In this document: piece after piece, positions 1 to 9,745 of the stretch | How the letters are laid out: each line of letters begins with the position of its first letter | Position numbering within the stretch: the stretch's first letter is position 1 | Assembly: GCA_022376465.1 (NCBI GenBank) | Contig: JACDTU010000011.1 | Coordinates: 310,001 to 374,000, forward strand | Direction of reading: 5' to 3' | DNA length: 64,000 nucleotides | Source of the DNA: Cubamyces lactineus | Taxonomy: Eukaryota; Basidiomycota; Agaricomycetes; Polyporales; Polyporaceae | The notes under the pieces: generated by a model | What the model was told of the DNA's origin: nothing | What the model saw: only the letters and a program-made list of their open reading frames with translations | The model's database searches: none | Program-made: the position numbers and the translations under genes

Positions 1-3000
1 CTCGACTGCGCGGAGTAGGTTCAGCGCGCATCCGGCTGATTCTCAATCTCCCATCCCAGTCCCAGTCCCATTGGGCAGCTGCCGGGCCGAGCCGAGATCC
101 GCCTGTACCAATGGGCTTCGTCCGGAGTACGTGAATTAATATTCAGAACTCTCTTCTCAGAATCTCTCCCAGGCAGAACTCTTTTCCCACCCAAGTTGCG
201 CGCGATTCAGTGACGAGCCCTCCCCTTTCCGCCTGCCCTTTCAATTCTCGCTCAGACGCCTCGAGACGTCCGTCTTTGACATACGTCGTCCGCTCCCATG
301 CCCGCTCTCTCCTCGCGCCATCGAGACCCTGTCCCATGCGTCTCTCCCTCATCTCTCTTTCCCGCACATGTGGACCTCCAATCCTCCAGCTTCTCGCACA
401 GCATGCTCACCCACGCCTGCGACGGCCTAAGCCCCGTCCGCAGGTGCGCGTTATATCTCCTCTCGCTCCCTGTCACCGCGCCGTCTTGCCTTTCTATAGC
501 CCCCGCTCCATCCATCCAAGCCTTCCCGCTCCCCCGACTCCTCTTTCGAACGTTCTCCCCTGCGCGCTTCTTGCCGGTCTACGCCACCTTGTTGGCTGTC
601 ACTACGTTCTAGCCGCGCGTCATGACACGCGTCTGTAGTCGTACTGTACGCTGCAATCGGACTGCTATCGACAGCCCTGTCCTCACGGCGTTTGCCCACC
701 GGACGGGGCTGGCGCGCCTGTCGGCTGGTCTCCTGCTCCTTCCTGATTCGCTCTCGGATAAAGCTCGCTGTCTCGAGCTGCTCTGTCTCATGTATCGGTG
801 GGAGCTGGCGGCTCCTCCCTGCCCCTGCTGCTCTGCCCAGGATGGTCAAGTGCGTGCTGCGCTCCAGGCCTGTCATATCTTCCCCTCCCAGGACAACCGC
901 CTTCCTTTGGAGCGTCGATGATAACCTTCATCCAACCAAGCTCTCTTCATCAAACGCAAAAACGCTACCACATTCCTCTCTCTGGACGGGCTCAGGATCT
1001 TCGTGTTCCATGTCCCGGACAATGTCACTTTGGCGCTCCGCGTTTGGGTAACCTCTGTCTGACAGTCAGTGCCATATGAACATACTCCGCATGTTTTTCC
1101 CACCCGTCCCCCAACCCCAGCTCTGGCACGCCTGTCAAGCCTTCCTACGTCAAACCTCGTCCGTCTAGGTGGCTCTAGCAGCATCAAGAACTTGCGAAGC
1201 AGTAAGATTATGGGGCACGTCGCCTGTTCGTTCTGGAACGAGGCTGGAATGAGGCGTACCCAATCTTATTGTGTTGAGAAGTCCCTTCCCTTAGAACTAC
1301 TGTCGCCTGCGGACGCACTAGGCTGTTTGCCGGATAGTCGTTCTCGCCGTAGAACGTCCGCGGGACGAGAGCGGCCCAAGGCCATCTTCGGCGATCAAGA
1401 TTCCAAGCTTGTAAAATGGGTGAGTACCGGACTCCCGGACGGTTGTGGGAGGCGACGACGCTCAGAACAAACAGACAGAATGCCGAGGCGTAATTAATGC
1501 CTTTAGCGACACCCTGCCGGTTCTAGACTTGGCGACATGGCGCCATGTCGACGGGCACCACGCATTAAGGGAACGTGTGCGTCCAGAGAACGGCCGTGCG
1601 AAACGTCGTGGTCCCCATCCGCTCGCTGGTGCCGTTCGCGACATGTATGTCTTTATTGCGCGTCGTCGGCGAGCGGCGCAACGCCCCGCCGGGCTTGCAT
1701 CGCGGGAGAGCCGGGAGAATGCCCGCGCCGCACGCCGGTCATGCACCTCTGCCACCCAACTTAACTCTGAGCATCCTATCAGGGCTCCTCGCGGGGCACA
1801 GGGGCCTGCGTGGTAATGCAACGGGGCGTGTTGACGTCAAGCCGCACGAAATGTGCAGTAAATATACTACGTGCTCGGGACGGGGGCGGGGGCTAGGCCC
1901 CCAGCTCCCAGCCCCCAACTGCCCGAACGCGCTGCGCTGCGACCCACATCTCGCGTCGTGAGCATCGCAGGATCGCCACCGACGCCCACAACTCCCAGTG
2001 GTCCCCGGAGCGGGTGCAGTGTTTACCCCTGTCTTAATGAACAGGATCCGCCACGTCGGGCAGACTGGACGTTGACGTCGACGAACGGCCCCGGGTTTGA
2101 TCAGGATTCAGGACTGCACCCGATCCGCTCTACTCAACGTCTGCCGGTGGTCTAACGTTTAGTTTGCCGGAGCGACGGCGTCGATACGTGGCTCCCCGGA
2201 GAGAGGGGTGGTTGCAGTCTGGCGGTGGGGGAGGATCGAGCAGTCCGTATCGGCAGCAGGTATGTGCAGCTATACGCGGTAGGATCATTTGAGAGTTCAT
2301 GCCATCCGTCATGACTTCTAGCCTATTTCGCTATTCAGTCCACAATGCAAAGCCTCTGCAGATGCGAGTATGGAATCGCGGAGGTGCGCTCGCTTTATGT
2401 TCAGGCTAGTGTTATGTTAGGGTGTAAACTTTATAGATGCTTTTCCCAATCACCGGCGGAGACTTGGAAGTCCATTCAAGGCGTCGACGCTATGTCTGAT
2501 TCGCAGCCAGAAGCAGCAGTCCCAGTAGCACGCTCCCGTAGGCCATCCGCGGGGACTCGGAGGACGGCTGTAGTGTGACGACCGCGGCAGTGCGCCTGGT
2601 GCGATTCCCTGCAGATTGGACTGGCTTCTGGCTGGGCGGATGCTCTCGGATAGATCCCCACGATCATGTGATCGAGTTTCACCAACGCGTCTTCTGTGGC
2701 CTTCCTCTTCTGGCGACATTGGGCCTCCAGCCACACTTTGCGACCATCATGCATCACTGTCTGGCTTGCAGATCAGTGACCGCCTCAGCCTTGCTCAGCC
2801 TATCCATCATGCGACAACACTCCCATCTGCAATGTATGCACGAGGAGGCACCAGGGACGGAGATTGTGGTGGCATGACCAGGTGCGCCTCATGGTCGTCC
2901 GCTCAGCCGCTCAGGCCAAGTAGACGGACTTGCTTCGTTTGCATGCTTTGACCTTCCGGGATCCGCGCTAATCTCCTGCGCACCTAGTTATTCTGTCCTG

Positions 3001-3559
3001 TTGCGCGCAGCCGCCAGGGTTGCTCGGAAGCGTCGGCGTTCCTTGTACCGTCGCTGCACGCTCGCCGAGCGCAGTGCCCACGCAGCGCGGATCACAGGGG
3101 GTCTCGGGACTCGCCAATGGTGCAGCGGTGATGCAGCGCGGGTGATGCAACCGTCGGCGAGCGACACGGCCACGCGTAGCGAGACGCAGGCATCGCTGCG
3201 ACGCTGGTGCAATGCTAGACTCTTGGCTTATTAGCACACGCTAGGCATGTCCTCGGGACCCGTTCCTGGTCCCCCGCCGCGTCGCACGAACTTTCCCAGT
3301 TTTCGCTTGTGCTTGGAACGAACGAGCGTGCTCTGTCTGTTCCATTTTTCGATCGCCCCTAGTCTCCCCCGGTGCGAGCACTTGGACGCTATTTAACGGC
3401 CGCAGGCGACCATCCAGCCCTCTTTGTCGTCCTCGTCTTCTCTTCGGCTCGCACAAGCTCTCCTGCGACTCTCAAGATTAAGACCGGACGCTCCCTCGCA
3501 CGCCAGCCCTAACGCCCTGAATCTATACGACTTCTCTTCACGTCTTACGTCCACACACG
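1..3559. other. Region without a recognisable gene
   Basis: No reading frame here has homology I can recognise, a convincing exon chain or fungal codon bias; open frames are short and overlap in all phases. Bases 180-560 are strongly pyrimidine-rich on the plus strand, as in fungal 5' leaders, but no gene follows in frame. Bases 1533-1550 form a perfect palindrome, and 1871-1915 hold G-runs followed by complementary C-runs. The last 200 bases before the lipase start must contain its promoter; a TATTTAA-like element lies near 3390. Confidence 0.5.
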
Positions 3560-4718
3560 ATGCGGTTCCGTTCTGCTCTTCTCTACGGGCTGTCGGCAAT
3601 GACCGTCGCACTTGCCGCCCCGGCCACGAAGCGCTCGGTCACGGCACTCTCGTCCTCTCAACTCTCGTCGTTTGCGCCTTTTACACAGTTCGCCCGGGCG
3701 GCATACTGTGATTCTAGCAAGGTCAAGAACTGGCAATGTGGGCAGGCATGTGACGCTCTTCCAGGATTCCAGCCGACCTTGACGGGGGGCGACGGAAACG
3801 AGGTACAACTATGTGAGTACCTCGAGAGTTACGTCTATCGTCTCTCAGACAATTAGACTGACATCTCCGCGTGTTCCGACCAGTCTTCGTCGGCTATTGG
3901 CCGCAACAGAAGTCGGTAGTTGTCGCTCACGAAGGGACCGACCCTCTCCAATTGTGCGTACCGATTACTGTGTTTGATATTGGCCCAGCTAACGTCCCGA
4001 GCAGTGAGTCTGACTTGACGGACGTCAACTTTTTCCTGGATGACCTTGACACGAGCCTCTTCCCGGGAACGACGCATGCCATCCAGGTGCACAACGGCTT
4101 CGCCGCGGAGCACGCCAAGACGGCCACCACCATCCTCACCGAGGTGAAGAGGCTGCTCTCCCAGACAGGCGCAAAGCAAGTTATTACGGCAAGTTATATG
4201 CCTCTGTTCTCGTGAGATATTGGCAGCTCAACTGTCATCACCATAAATTATAGGTCGGACATTCGCTCGGAGGCGCACTTGCAGAGCTGGATTCTCTGTT
4301 CTTCACCCTGCAACTCCCCTCAGACGTTCACATTAAAGCGGTGACATATGGCACTCCTCGCGTCGGGAACCCAGAGTTCGCTGCTATGATCGATTCCAAG
4401 GTGCGTAGAATCGCTGTCATGGTTTTCTGTATGTTCTCAACCTGGTCATATGCGACCTAATAGGTTCCCGACTTTGTGCGCATCAACAACGAAAAGGACC
4501 TCATCCCCATCGTGCCGGGACGCTTCCTCGGGTTTCAGCACCCGCACGGCGAGATCCACATCGTCTCCCCCGGAAACGCCGTGTCGTGCTCTGGGGACGA
4601 CGACGCGGACGACTCGCAATGCACGATTAAAACGGTCCCTAACATTTTTGAGGGCAACATCCTCAACCACTTAGGCCCCTATGAGGGCATCTCGATTGGT
4701 ACAATTTTCTGCAACTGA
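3560..4718 (+). CDS. Secreted class 3 (fungal) triacylglycerol lipase
   Basis: The predicted protein has 302 residues from five exons (3560-3812, 3884-3953, 4005-4188, 4254-4400, 4464-4718). It begins with a hydrophobic signal peptide ending near AALAAP-like residues, so it should be exported. The nucleophile elbow GHSLGG sits at the start of exon 4. The Asp of NNEKDLIPIVP and the His of NHLGPYEG are in the right places for the Ser-Asp-His triad of Rhizomucor/Thermomyces-type lipases, which hydrolyse acylglycerol esters. Length and motif order match the family. Intron 3 (4189-4253) uses GC-AG borders, because only that boundary restores the conserved VITVGHSLGG sequence. A feruloyl esterase of the same fold is the main alternative. 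Confidence 0.92.
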
Positions 4719-4978
4719 GCGGATTAGTTGTCGCTTGGTCTTTTATTGGGCTCACCGGGATTCTGACGAAGTTAACTTGTACGAAATTTGATGTCTCACG
4801 ATAATGAATACAGACGTTGAAAGGCCTTGGGGACTGCTCACGCATGGTCAAGGACACTAAATGAATAGACTATAGGTATGGACGTTCTGTGTAACGCCGC
4901 ATGCATATGCAGTTGGCAGGGATAGCATGGGCCTGCCGTTCGTTGCCGGTACTCAGAGCAAAAAGAGCCAATAAAACG

Positions 4979-5050
4979 CTCGGATACGGGGAATCGAACC
5001 CCGAGCTACCGCGTGAAAGGCGGTAATGTTAGCCGTTACACCATATCCGA
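4979..5050 (-). tRNA. tRNA-Glu (anticodon UUC)
   Basis: Read on the minus strand, the 72 nt fold into a complete cloverleaf: acceptor stem TCGGATA paired with TATCCGA, D arm with TGTAACGGCTA, anticodon loop CTTTCAC, and T arm GGGGTTCGATTCCCC. The anticodon TTC and general identity match eukaryotic tRNA-Glu. There is no intron. A near-identical copy lies at 8413-8484 on the other strand and differs by a swapped third acceptor base pair. Confidence 0.96.
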
Positions 5051-5204
5051 TTATGAGCGTCTATTGTCCGTCTACACCACGATCCCCAAGAACCTGCCGC
5101 TCGCTCGCTAGCTTGAGCAGCCACAGCGCTGAGCGCGTCGCCACATCCTCCTTGCCACTTGCGTCCGTCTCGCCTTCGGGCTACACTTGCTGCATCGTTT
5201 CAAC

Positions 5205-6294
5205 ATGCCTCGGGACTACCCACGGAGTGACTATCGCGATAGAGATGAAGAGAGATCACCTAGATACCGGCGAGACCGCTATTCTCGTGAAAATGACCGC
5301 GACGACAACCGCCGACGCGAGGGCTCACACAGGGACGAGGATGACGCTAAACCACGACGAAGGGATGATGACCGTGACCGCTATAGGGACAAGGATCAAC
5401 GCGATGACAGAGATAGAGGCTACGGACGAAGGCGCGATGACGACAGAGAGCGAGACCGCGACTCTCGGCGCGCAGGACCTTCGCGACGTTCTGCCTCGCC
5501 TCGTGCTCGCTCATCCAGGCCAGACTCGCGTTCACGCTCAAGGTCAGCTGCGGTGGAAGACAAGGCGAAGCCCAACTTTGCGCCATCTGGCCTTCTCGCC
5601 GCAGAGACGAAGACGGTCAAACGCGCGGACGGCACGAGCACGGTGCTCAAGTACCACGAACCGCCAGAGGCGCGTAAGCCGAGCGTGGGTTGGCGGCTGT
5701 ACGTGTTCAAAGGAAAGGAGCAAGTAGGTTCGTATGCGCACAATTTTTCCGCCGTCCTGTCGGTGTGTGTACGCCGTGCACCCGATTCTGACGAGCGTGC
5801 GACGTTCCAGACCTCCTCCACATACACAGGCAAAGCGCATACCTGATTGGCAGAGACCGAACGGTAGTGGACATCGCCGTGGAACATCCCTCATGTTCGA
5901 AACAGCACGCCGTGATACAATGTGCGGTGTCCCCTCGAAGTCGCCTATTACGTACAACTGATTCTGCTTCCCCGTCGCCGCGCAGATCGACAAGTTCAGG
6001 AAAAGAATGAGTTCGGTGACGTGAAGACCGCCGTCAAGTGAGCCCAACCCTGGTGGCGCCTCGAGTCCGCGTACTAAACTTGTCGATAGGCCTTTCATCA
6101 TCGACTTGGAGTCGACGAATGGAACTATTGTCAATGACGAGACCATTCCGACTTCTCGCTATTATGAGCTCATGCTTGGGGACGGTGCGTTGATTCCAGG
6201 CACGCTATAGGATTGGACGCTCAACTCGCCGCCAGTGATCAAGTTCGGGGAATCTACCCGTGAATATGTCCTTATGAACGAGGAAGCTGCGTAG
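5205..6294 (+). CDS. FHA-domain spliceosome/RES-complex factor, SNIP1/Pml1 type
   Basis: Five exons (5205-5727, 5811-5921, 5986-6037, 6090-6184, 6236-6294) give 279 residues. Residues 1-125 are a highly charged Arg/Asp/Ser-rich region (RDRD, SRSRSRS), typical of splicing proteins. The C-terminal half is an FHA domain with the diagnostic segments LIGRDRTVVDI, HPSCSKQHAVIQ, VKPFIIDLESTNGT and a final LKFG-type strand (here VIKFGESTREYVLM). This layout is that of human SNIP1, plant DAWDLE and yeast Pml1. In those proteins the FHA domain binds phosphothreonine peptides, and the protein works in pre-mRNA retention and splicing (and small-RNA processing in plants). The joined exons reproduce the family sequence without a gap. 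Confidence 0.93.
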
Positions 6295-6670
6295 AGGCGC
6301 GTCAGGATATTATTTGGACGGGGCTTCGGCAACTGTACGTCTGAGTTTGGTGTAATATATTGCTGGCTAGCGGCTCCACCACAGACATCTTTCCGTGTCA
6401 TGTCGTTGCTCTCGCCGTCGCAGGCAATGGAGATCAAGTCGAAGGTAAAATTAGGGCTAAGTACGGGATACATTGCGGTAACCAGGAGACAATACAGATG
6501 CAGCATAGAAGTGTTCACACACGAAATAAGTACAACAGGAGACGCGTTCGTGCAGGTACAGGGTATGCGCGATGCTAGGTGAGTCTATGTGCTGCGATGA
6601 GCAAGTCAGGTAATGTCGCATGGTAGAGGAGAGTGCGCAACATACTCATAATCAGGCCAAATGCGGATGC
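6295..6670. other. Convergent intergenic spacer
   Basis: This spacer separates the stops of the FHA-domain gene and the zinc-finger gene and should hold both 3' UTRs. I see no coding, RNA or repeat signal in it. Confidence 0.5.
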
Positions 6671-7946
6671 TCATTGCGAAGGCTCTTCTTGCACCCGCGC
6701 ATACCTGATGTCGCCGATACAAGAGTTGTTCGCGTTCCGCCAATGCCTCTTCAAGGCGTCCATCCGGCTGAAGTCCTCATGGCAACCGCCCACCATGAGC
6801 TTCCCGTTGAACTTCCACGGGTTGTCGTCGTGTCCACGCCCGTGCATCAATGCCTCCTCCAGCGGAAGACCACAGCAGACCCACTGCGCCTGAGCGGTAC
6901 GCCGGAAATGCGACCTGATGTGCCGCTCCATGTCTGGCGACCGCTTGTTCTTCTGGACGTGGTCGCAGTAGGGGCACTTGTATGCGTCGGGCCCGGTCTT
7001 CGGCCAGCTCCCGCGCGGGGGCGGGGGCTGGTCGATGATCTGGATGTTCCGGGACCCTGGTCGACGGGGGTTGGCGGACAGACTCGACTCGCCGGCAGAC
7101 GTAGATGCAGAGGAGGAGGGGTAGGGCGAGTAGGAGAGGCGGGGTGCTGTACGCGTCTTCGCTTTGCCCTGGGGCTGACTCCGCGAAGACAAAGGGAGCC
7201 TGCGGGTGCGGATGCGTGGTGAAGGCACATACTCGTCTTCCGACGCGTCGTCGCCGCTAGACATGTCGACTTCGTCGTCAGAGCCGAGGGAGTAGGCGTG
7301 CGATAGGTCATGTGTCGCACGAGTGGTGACCCGGCGTGTGGGCGCCCTCGTACGACGAGCGCGACTAGTGTCATGGGGGGATTTTGCACATTCCGGTGAT
7401 GATGCCGGGGAGGTGAGCTCGAGGGGTGAGAGTGTGTCTTGCTGTGTGCGGGGGTTGGCGTCTCGGTAGACGTAGGGTTCGTCACAAAGGGTCGATGGCG
7501 TGAGGTCAGTTGTAGAAAGGAAAAGTGCCGACTGCTGGGCCTTGCCCGTCTGGTCCGTTGGGATGTACGGTGCATCGGCGTTCACATGGGGGCTGCCAGA
7601 AAGGCTATGGTTTAAAATGCAAGAGGTGAGTGATGAAAGACAAAGAACTGTACACAAGCACTCACTAATCCTCCTGCAGATCGTCTGCGGCATAGACAAA
7701 GTCGCCATCACGTACCCACTTCTCGGTCGGGTTGTGGAAGTTGTAAGGATGGTACGGGTCGTCGTCTGAGTCCGACCCAGCAGAGTCGTCGCTCGAAGTG
7801 GACGAAGCATCGTCACAGTCCTCGGGTACTGGGTAGGACGCAGAAAGAGGTCGGGATGGCTCGATGTGAGTATGGAACTGAGGCGCCTCGCGCGCCAGCC
7901 ACTGCATGTCGTGATCGTCGTGCTCAATGGGGTGGTTGGGCTGCAT
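6671..7946 (-). CDS. C2H2-type zinc-finger protein, probable transcription factor
   Basis: Two exons (7946-7666 and 7604-6671, minus strand) give 404 residues; the junction makes an Asp-Tyr-Leu that keeps the frame open. The first 250 residues are low complexity, rich in Ser, Asp, Arg and Pro (a run of acidic and serine residues near 55-75, DDEVDMSSGDDASEDE near 245), and are probably disordered. The C-terminus has a zinc-finger-like unit, YKCPYCDHVQKNKRSPDMER followed by HIRSH, and a second degenerate one with Cys-Cys in WVCCGLPLEEA and HEDFSRMDALKRHW. This pattern is common in Agaricomycete-specific nuclear proteins. The start is the first ATG in frame with exon 1; a further upstream exon cannot be excluded. 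Target genes are unknown. Confidence 0.8.
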
Positions 7947-8412
7947 CCTGGGAAGCCGTCGAAAACAAGGAGAATGGGGCGTTGGGTGGTTGCAGAGCAC
8001 CTGGCATGATGGGCGGACTTATAAGGCGAGGGAGGGGCTCCAGGACAAAGAGTCGAATGAATATAACGGGCTATGCCAACGGTCGGGGCGGTCCAAGCCA
8101 TGGAAAAAGGCCAATGCTATTGTCAAAGTAAAGAGGACCCAGAAACAAGGCATCCGATCGGCAGATCTCCGCGCGGTGTGCCTCCATCCTACTGACCTTC
8201 CTTTATTGTAGCGCTGGACGTGGCTCGTGTCCGTTGCTTTGTCGGATTTGTACCATCACTCGACTGCTGACCACAGCTTGTCCGATAAGTTGTAACCACC
8301 ACGCATTTTTGTAAGGTGCTGTAATAGTCTCGACCTCGGGTCTACCAGTGGCACACTAGCGTGCAGCAGCAATGCGACCCTTGGTATACAAGCCTATTAG
8401 CTCCTCAGTCAA

Positions 8413-8484
8413 TCCGATATGGTGTAACGGCTAACATTACCGCCTTTCACGCGGTAGCTCGGGGTTCGATTCCCCGTATCGGAG
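8413..8484 (+). tRNA. tRNA-Glu (anticodon UUC), second copy
   Basis: This copy is identical to the tRNA at 4979-5050 in the D arm, anticodon arm, variable region and T arm. Its acceptor stem is TCCGATA paired with TATCGGA, so pair 3:70 is C-G here and G-C in the other copy. A run of T residues follows immediately (8485-8491), the normal RNA polymerase III terminator. The anticodon is TTC and there is no intron. Confidence 0.96.
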
Positions 8485-8491
8485 CTTTTTT
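8485..8491 (+). terminator. RNA polymerase III oligo-T terminator
   Basis: The oligo-T run starts one base after the discriminator base of the tRNA-Glu gene, where polymerase III terminates. Confidence 0.7.
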
Positions 8492-8864
8492 TGGTCGCCT
8501 CACCAGTGCCGTGTTACACGCATCCCGAATAACTTCAACATGTTTGTACTACTAGAGCCAGTCCATGACCGACAAGGAAGGATTAGATGTGCGACAGCAT
8601 TGCCTCAAGAAGCCCGACAGTTCGAGCGCGCACGCATGCATCAAACTTCTTTTCCTGCAGCAAGGGGTAACAAATGCCTCGAGGCATGCATCGCATGTAG
8701 ATATTAGGGCAAGTGGATTACAGGTATTGGTCTAAGGTTGTGAACGGGTCAAAGTCTACCGCTGTCTTCTAGACCGCAGCCTCTTGCCGTTTTGCACAGC
8801 CGGTCCACGTCTGGAAGGATACACGGTCAAAGCGAGGCCGACGCACAGACACATACCAGCAGAC

Positions 8865-9360
8865 TTACCCTCGAATCTTCTTCGCAGGTTTCGCGGGGTG
8901 CGCAAAGTCGGCAGGGTCCTCGCCTTGGCGGTACTTCTCCATGCTCCAGAGAATATACCTGTTCCAAGGATTCCGTAACGTGGCGGTGAGACGCACGGCC
9001 CGAAGCACATCAGCAACCACCATTGCGTGCCATATACAACTCTGCGAAGGCTGTTACTGACCTGCGATCCTTGACAGCAAGCCCCGCCTTCTTCAATTGG
9101 GGCCCATCAGTATGCCATAGCTGCTCCCACGACTCGGGGGTGAGCTTCGTCTCAGCCGAGCGGCCGATGGCCTTGAGGAAGTCTTCCGGGGTCTGGATGT
9201 TGCCTGAAAGTCCAGCAGGTCGGCCTGAGGTCTGTGATGCAGCAGCAGCAGCTAGCGTACCACGAGGCGGCGGGATGGGTCTCTGCGCGGCCCTGTTGAC
9301 AAGAGAGCGCACCAAAGAGGGACAAGGTAATGATAGACGTGTAGCGAGGCGGAGAGACAT
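8865..9360 (-). CDS. FYV4: Mitochondrial small-subunit ribosomal protein mS41 (IGR-motif protein)
   Basis: Two exons (9360-9062 and 8958-8865) give 130 residues. The first 40 residues are rich in Arg, Ser and Leu without acidic residues, as expected of a mitochondrial import signal. The conserved core is the IGR motif, FLKAIGRSAETKLTPESWEQ, followed by LKKAGLAVKDRR and, across the intron, RRYILWSMEKYRQG. These are the signature blocks of the IGR domain in yeast Fyv4/mS41, a component of the mitoribosomal small subunit. The splice rebuilds the conserved RRYIL block exactly. The ATG chosen is the first that leaves a clean presequence; an upstream in-frame ATG would add residues without typical targeting character. 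Confidence 0.9.
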
Positions 9361-9745
9361 GGCGGTAGCGGTGAACGTGAACGCGCGAGGACGGTGAAGC
9401 CGCCACAAACCAAGCTCGGTAGCCCGTACCGTCGGCGCGCTACCACCTATAAGCGCCCGTTGGGCCTGGTGCATAATCGCCCATTGTATTGGGCCTCATG
9501 TTGGGCCTATCAGCTCTGCAAAGACGTTTGTTATCGCACCCGAAGCAGGCAGGTACTGGTGAAATGAGTAGTACGGATGAGCGGTGTGTCTTATGTACAA
9601 ATGCCTAACTAGCGATATCCCAGTTTCTGACAGCGTCACGGAACGTCCATGGGATGCACAGGAATATACTGCACTGATGTCCCTGCAAGGCCTCTAGCGA
9701 CACTCGGATAGAGTCCTCAAGAGTGATGTCAACCATGTCCGCTGC
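9361..9745. other. Spacer between mS41 start and M3 peptidase end
   Basis: This should contain the mS41 promoter and the 3' UTR of the peptidase gene. I see no other gene. Confidence 0.4.

Noticed and set aside
451..876. A 141-codon minus-strand open frame in the first kilobase
   Set aside because: It is composed mostly of Arg, Glu and Ser codons from a pyrimidine-rich tract on the other strand; no domain, and neighbouring frames are equally open.
5026..5727. A 233-codon open frame overlapping the FHA-domain gene
   Set aside because: It is a different frame of the Arg/Asp-rich exon and gives Thr/Ala-rich sequence with no domain; the real frame joins perfectly into SNIP1/Pml1.
6620..7222. 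A 200-codon plus-strand open frame
   Set aside because: It is antisense to the zinc-finger gene; the minus-strand frame has the Cys/His motif and a consistent splice.
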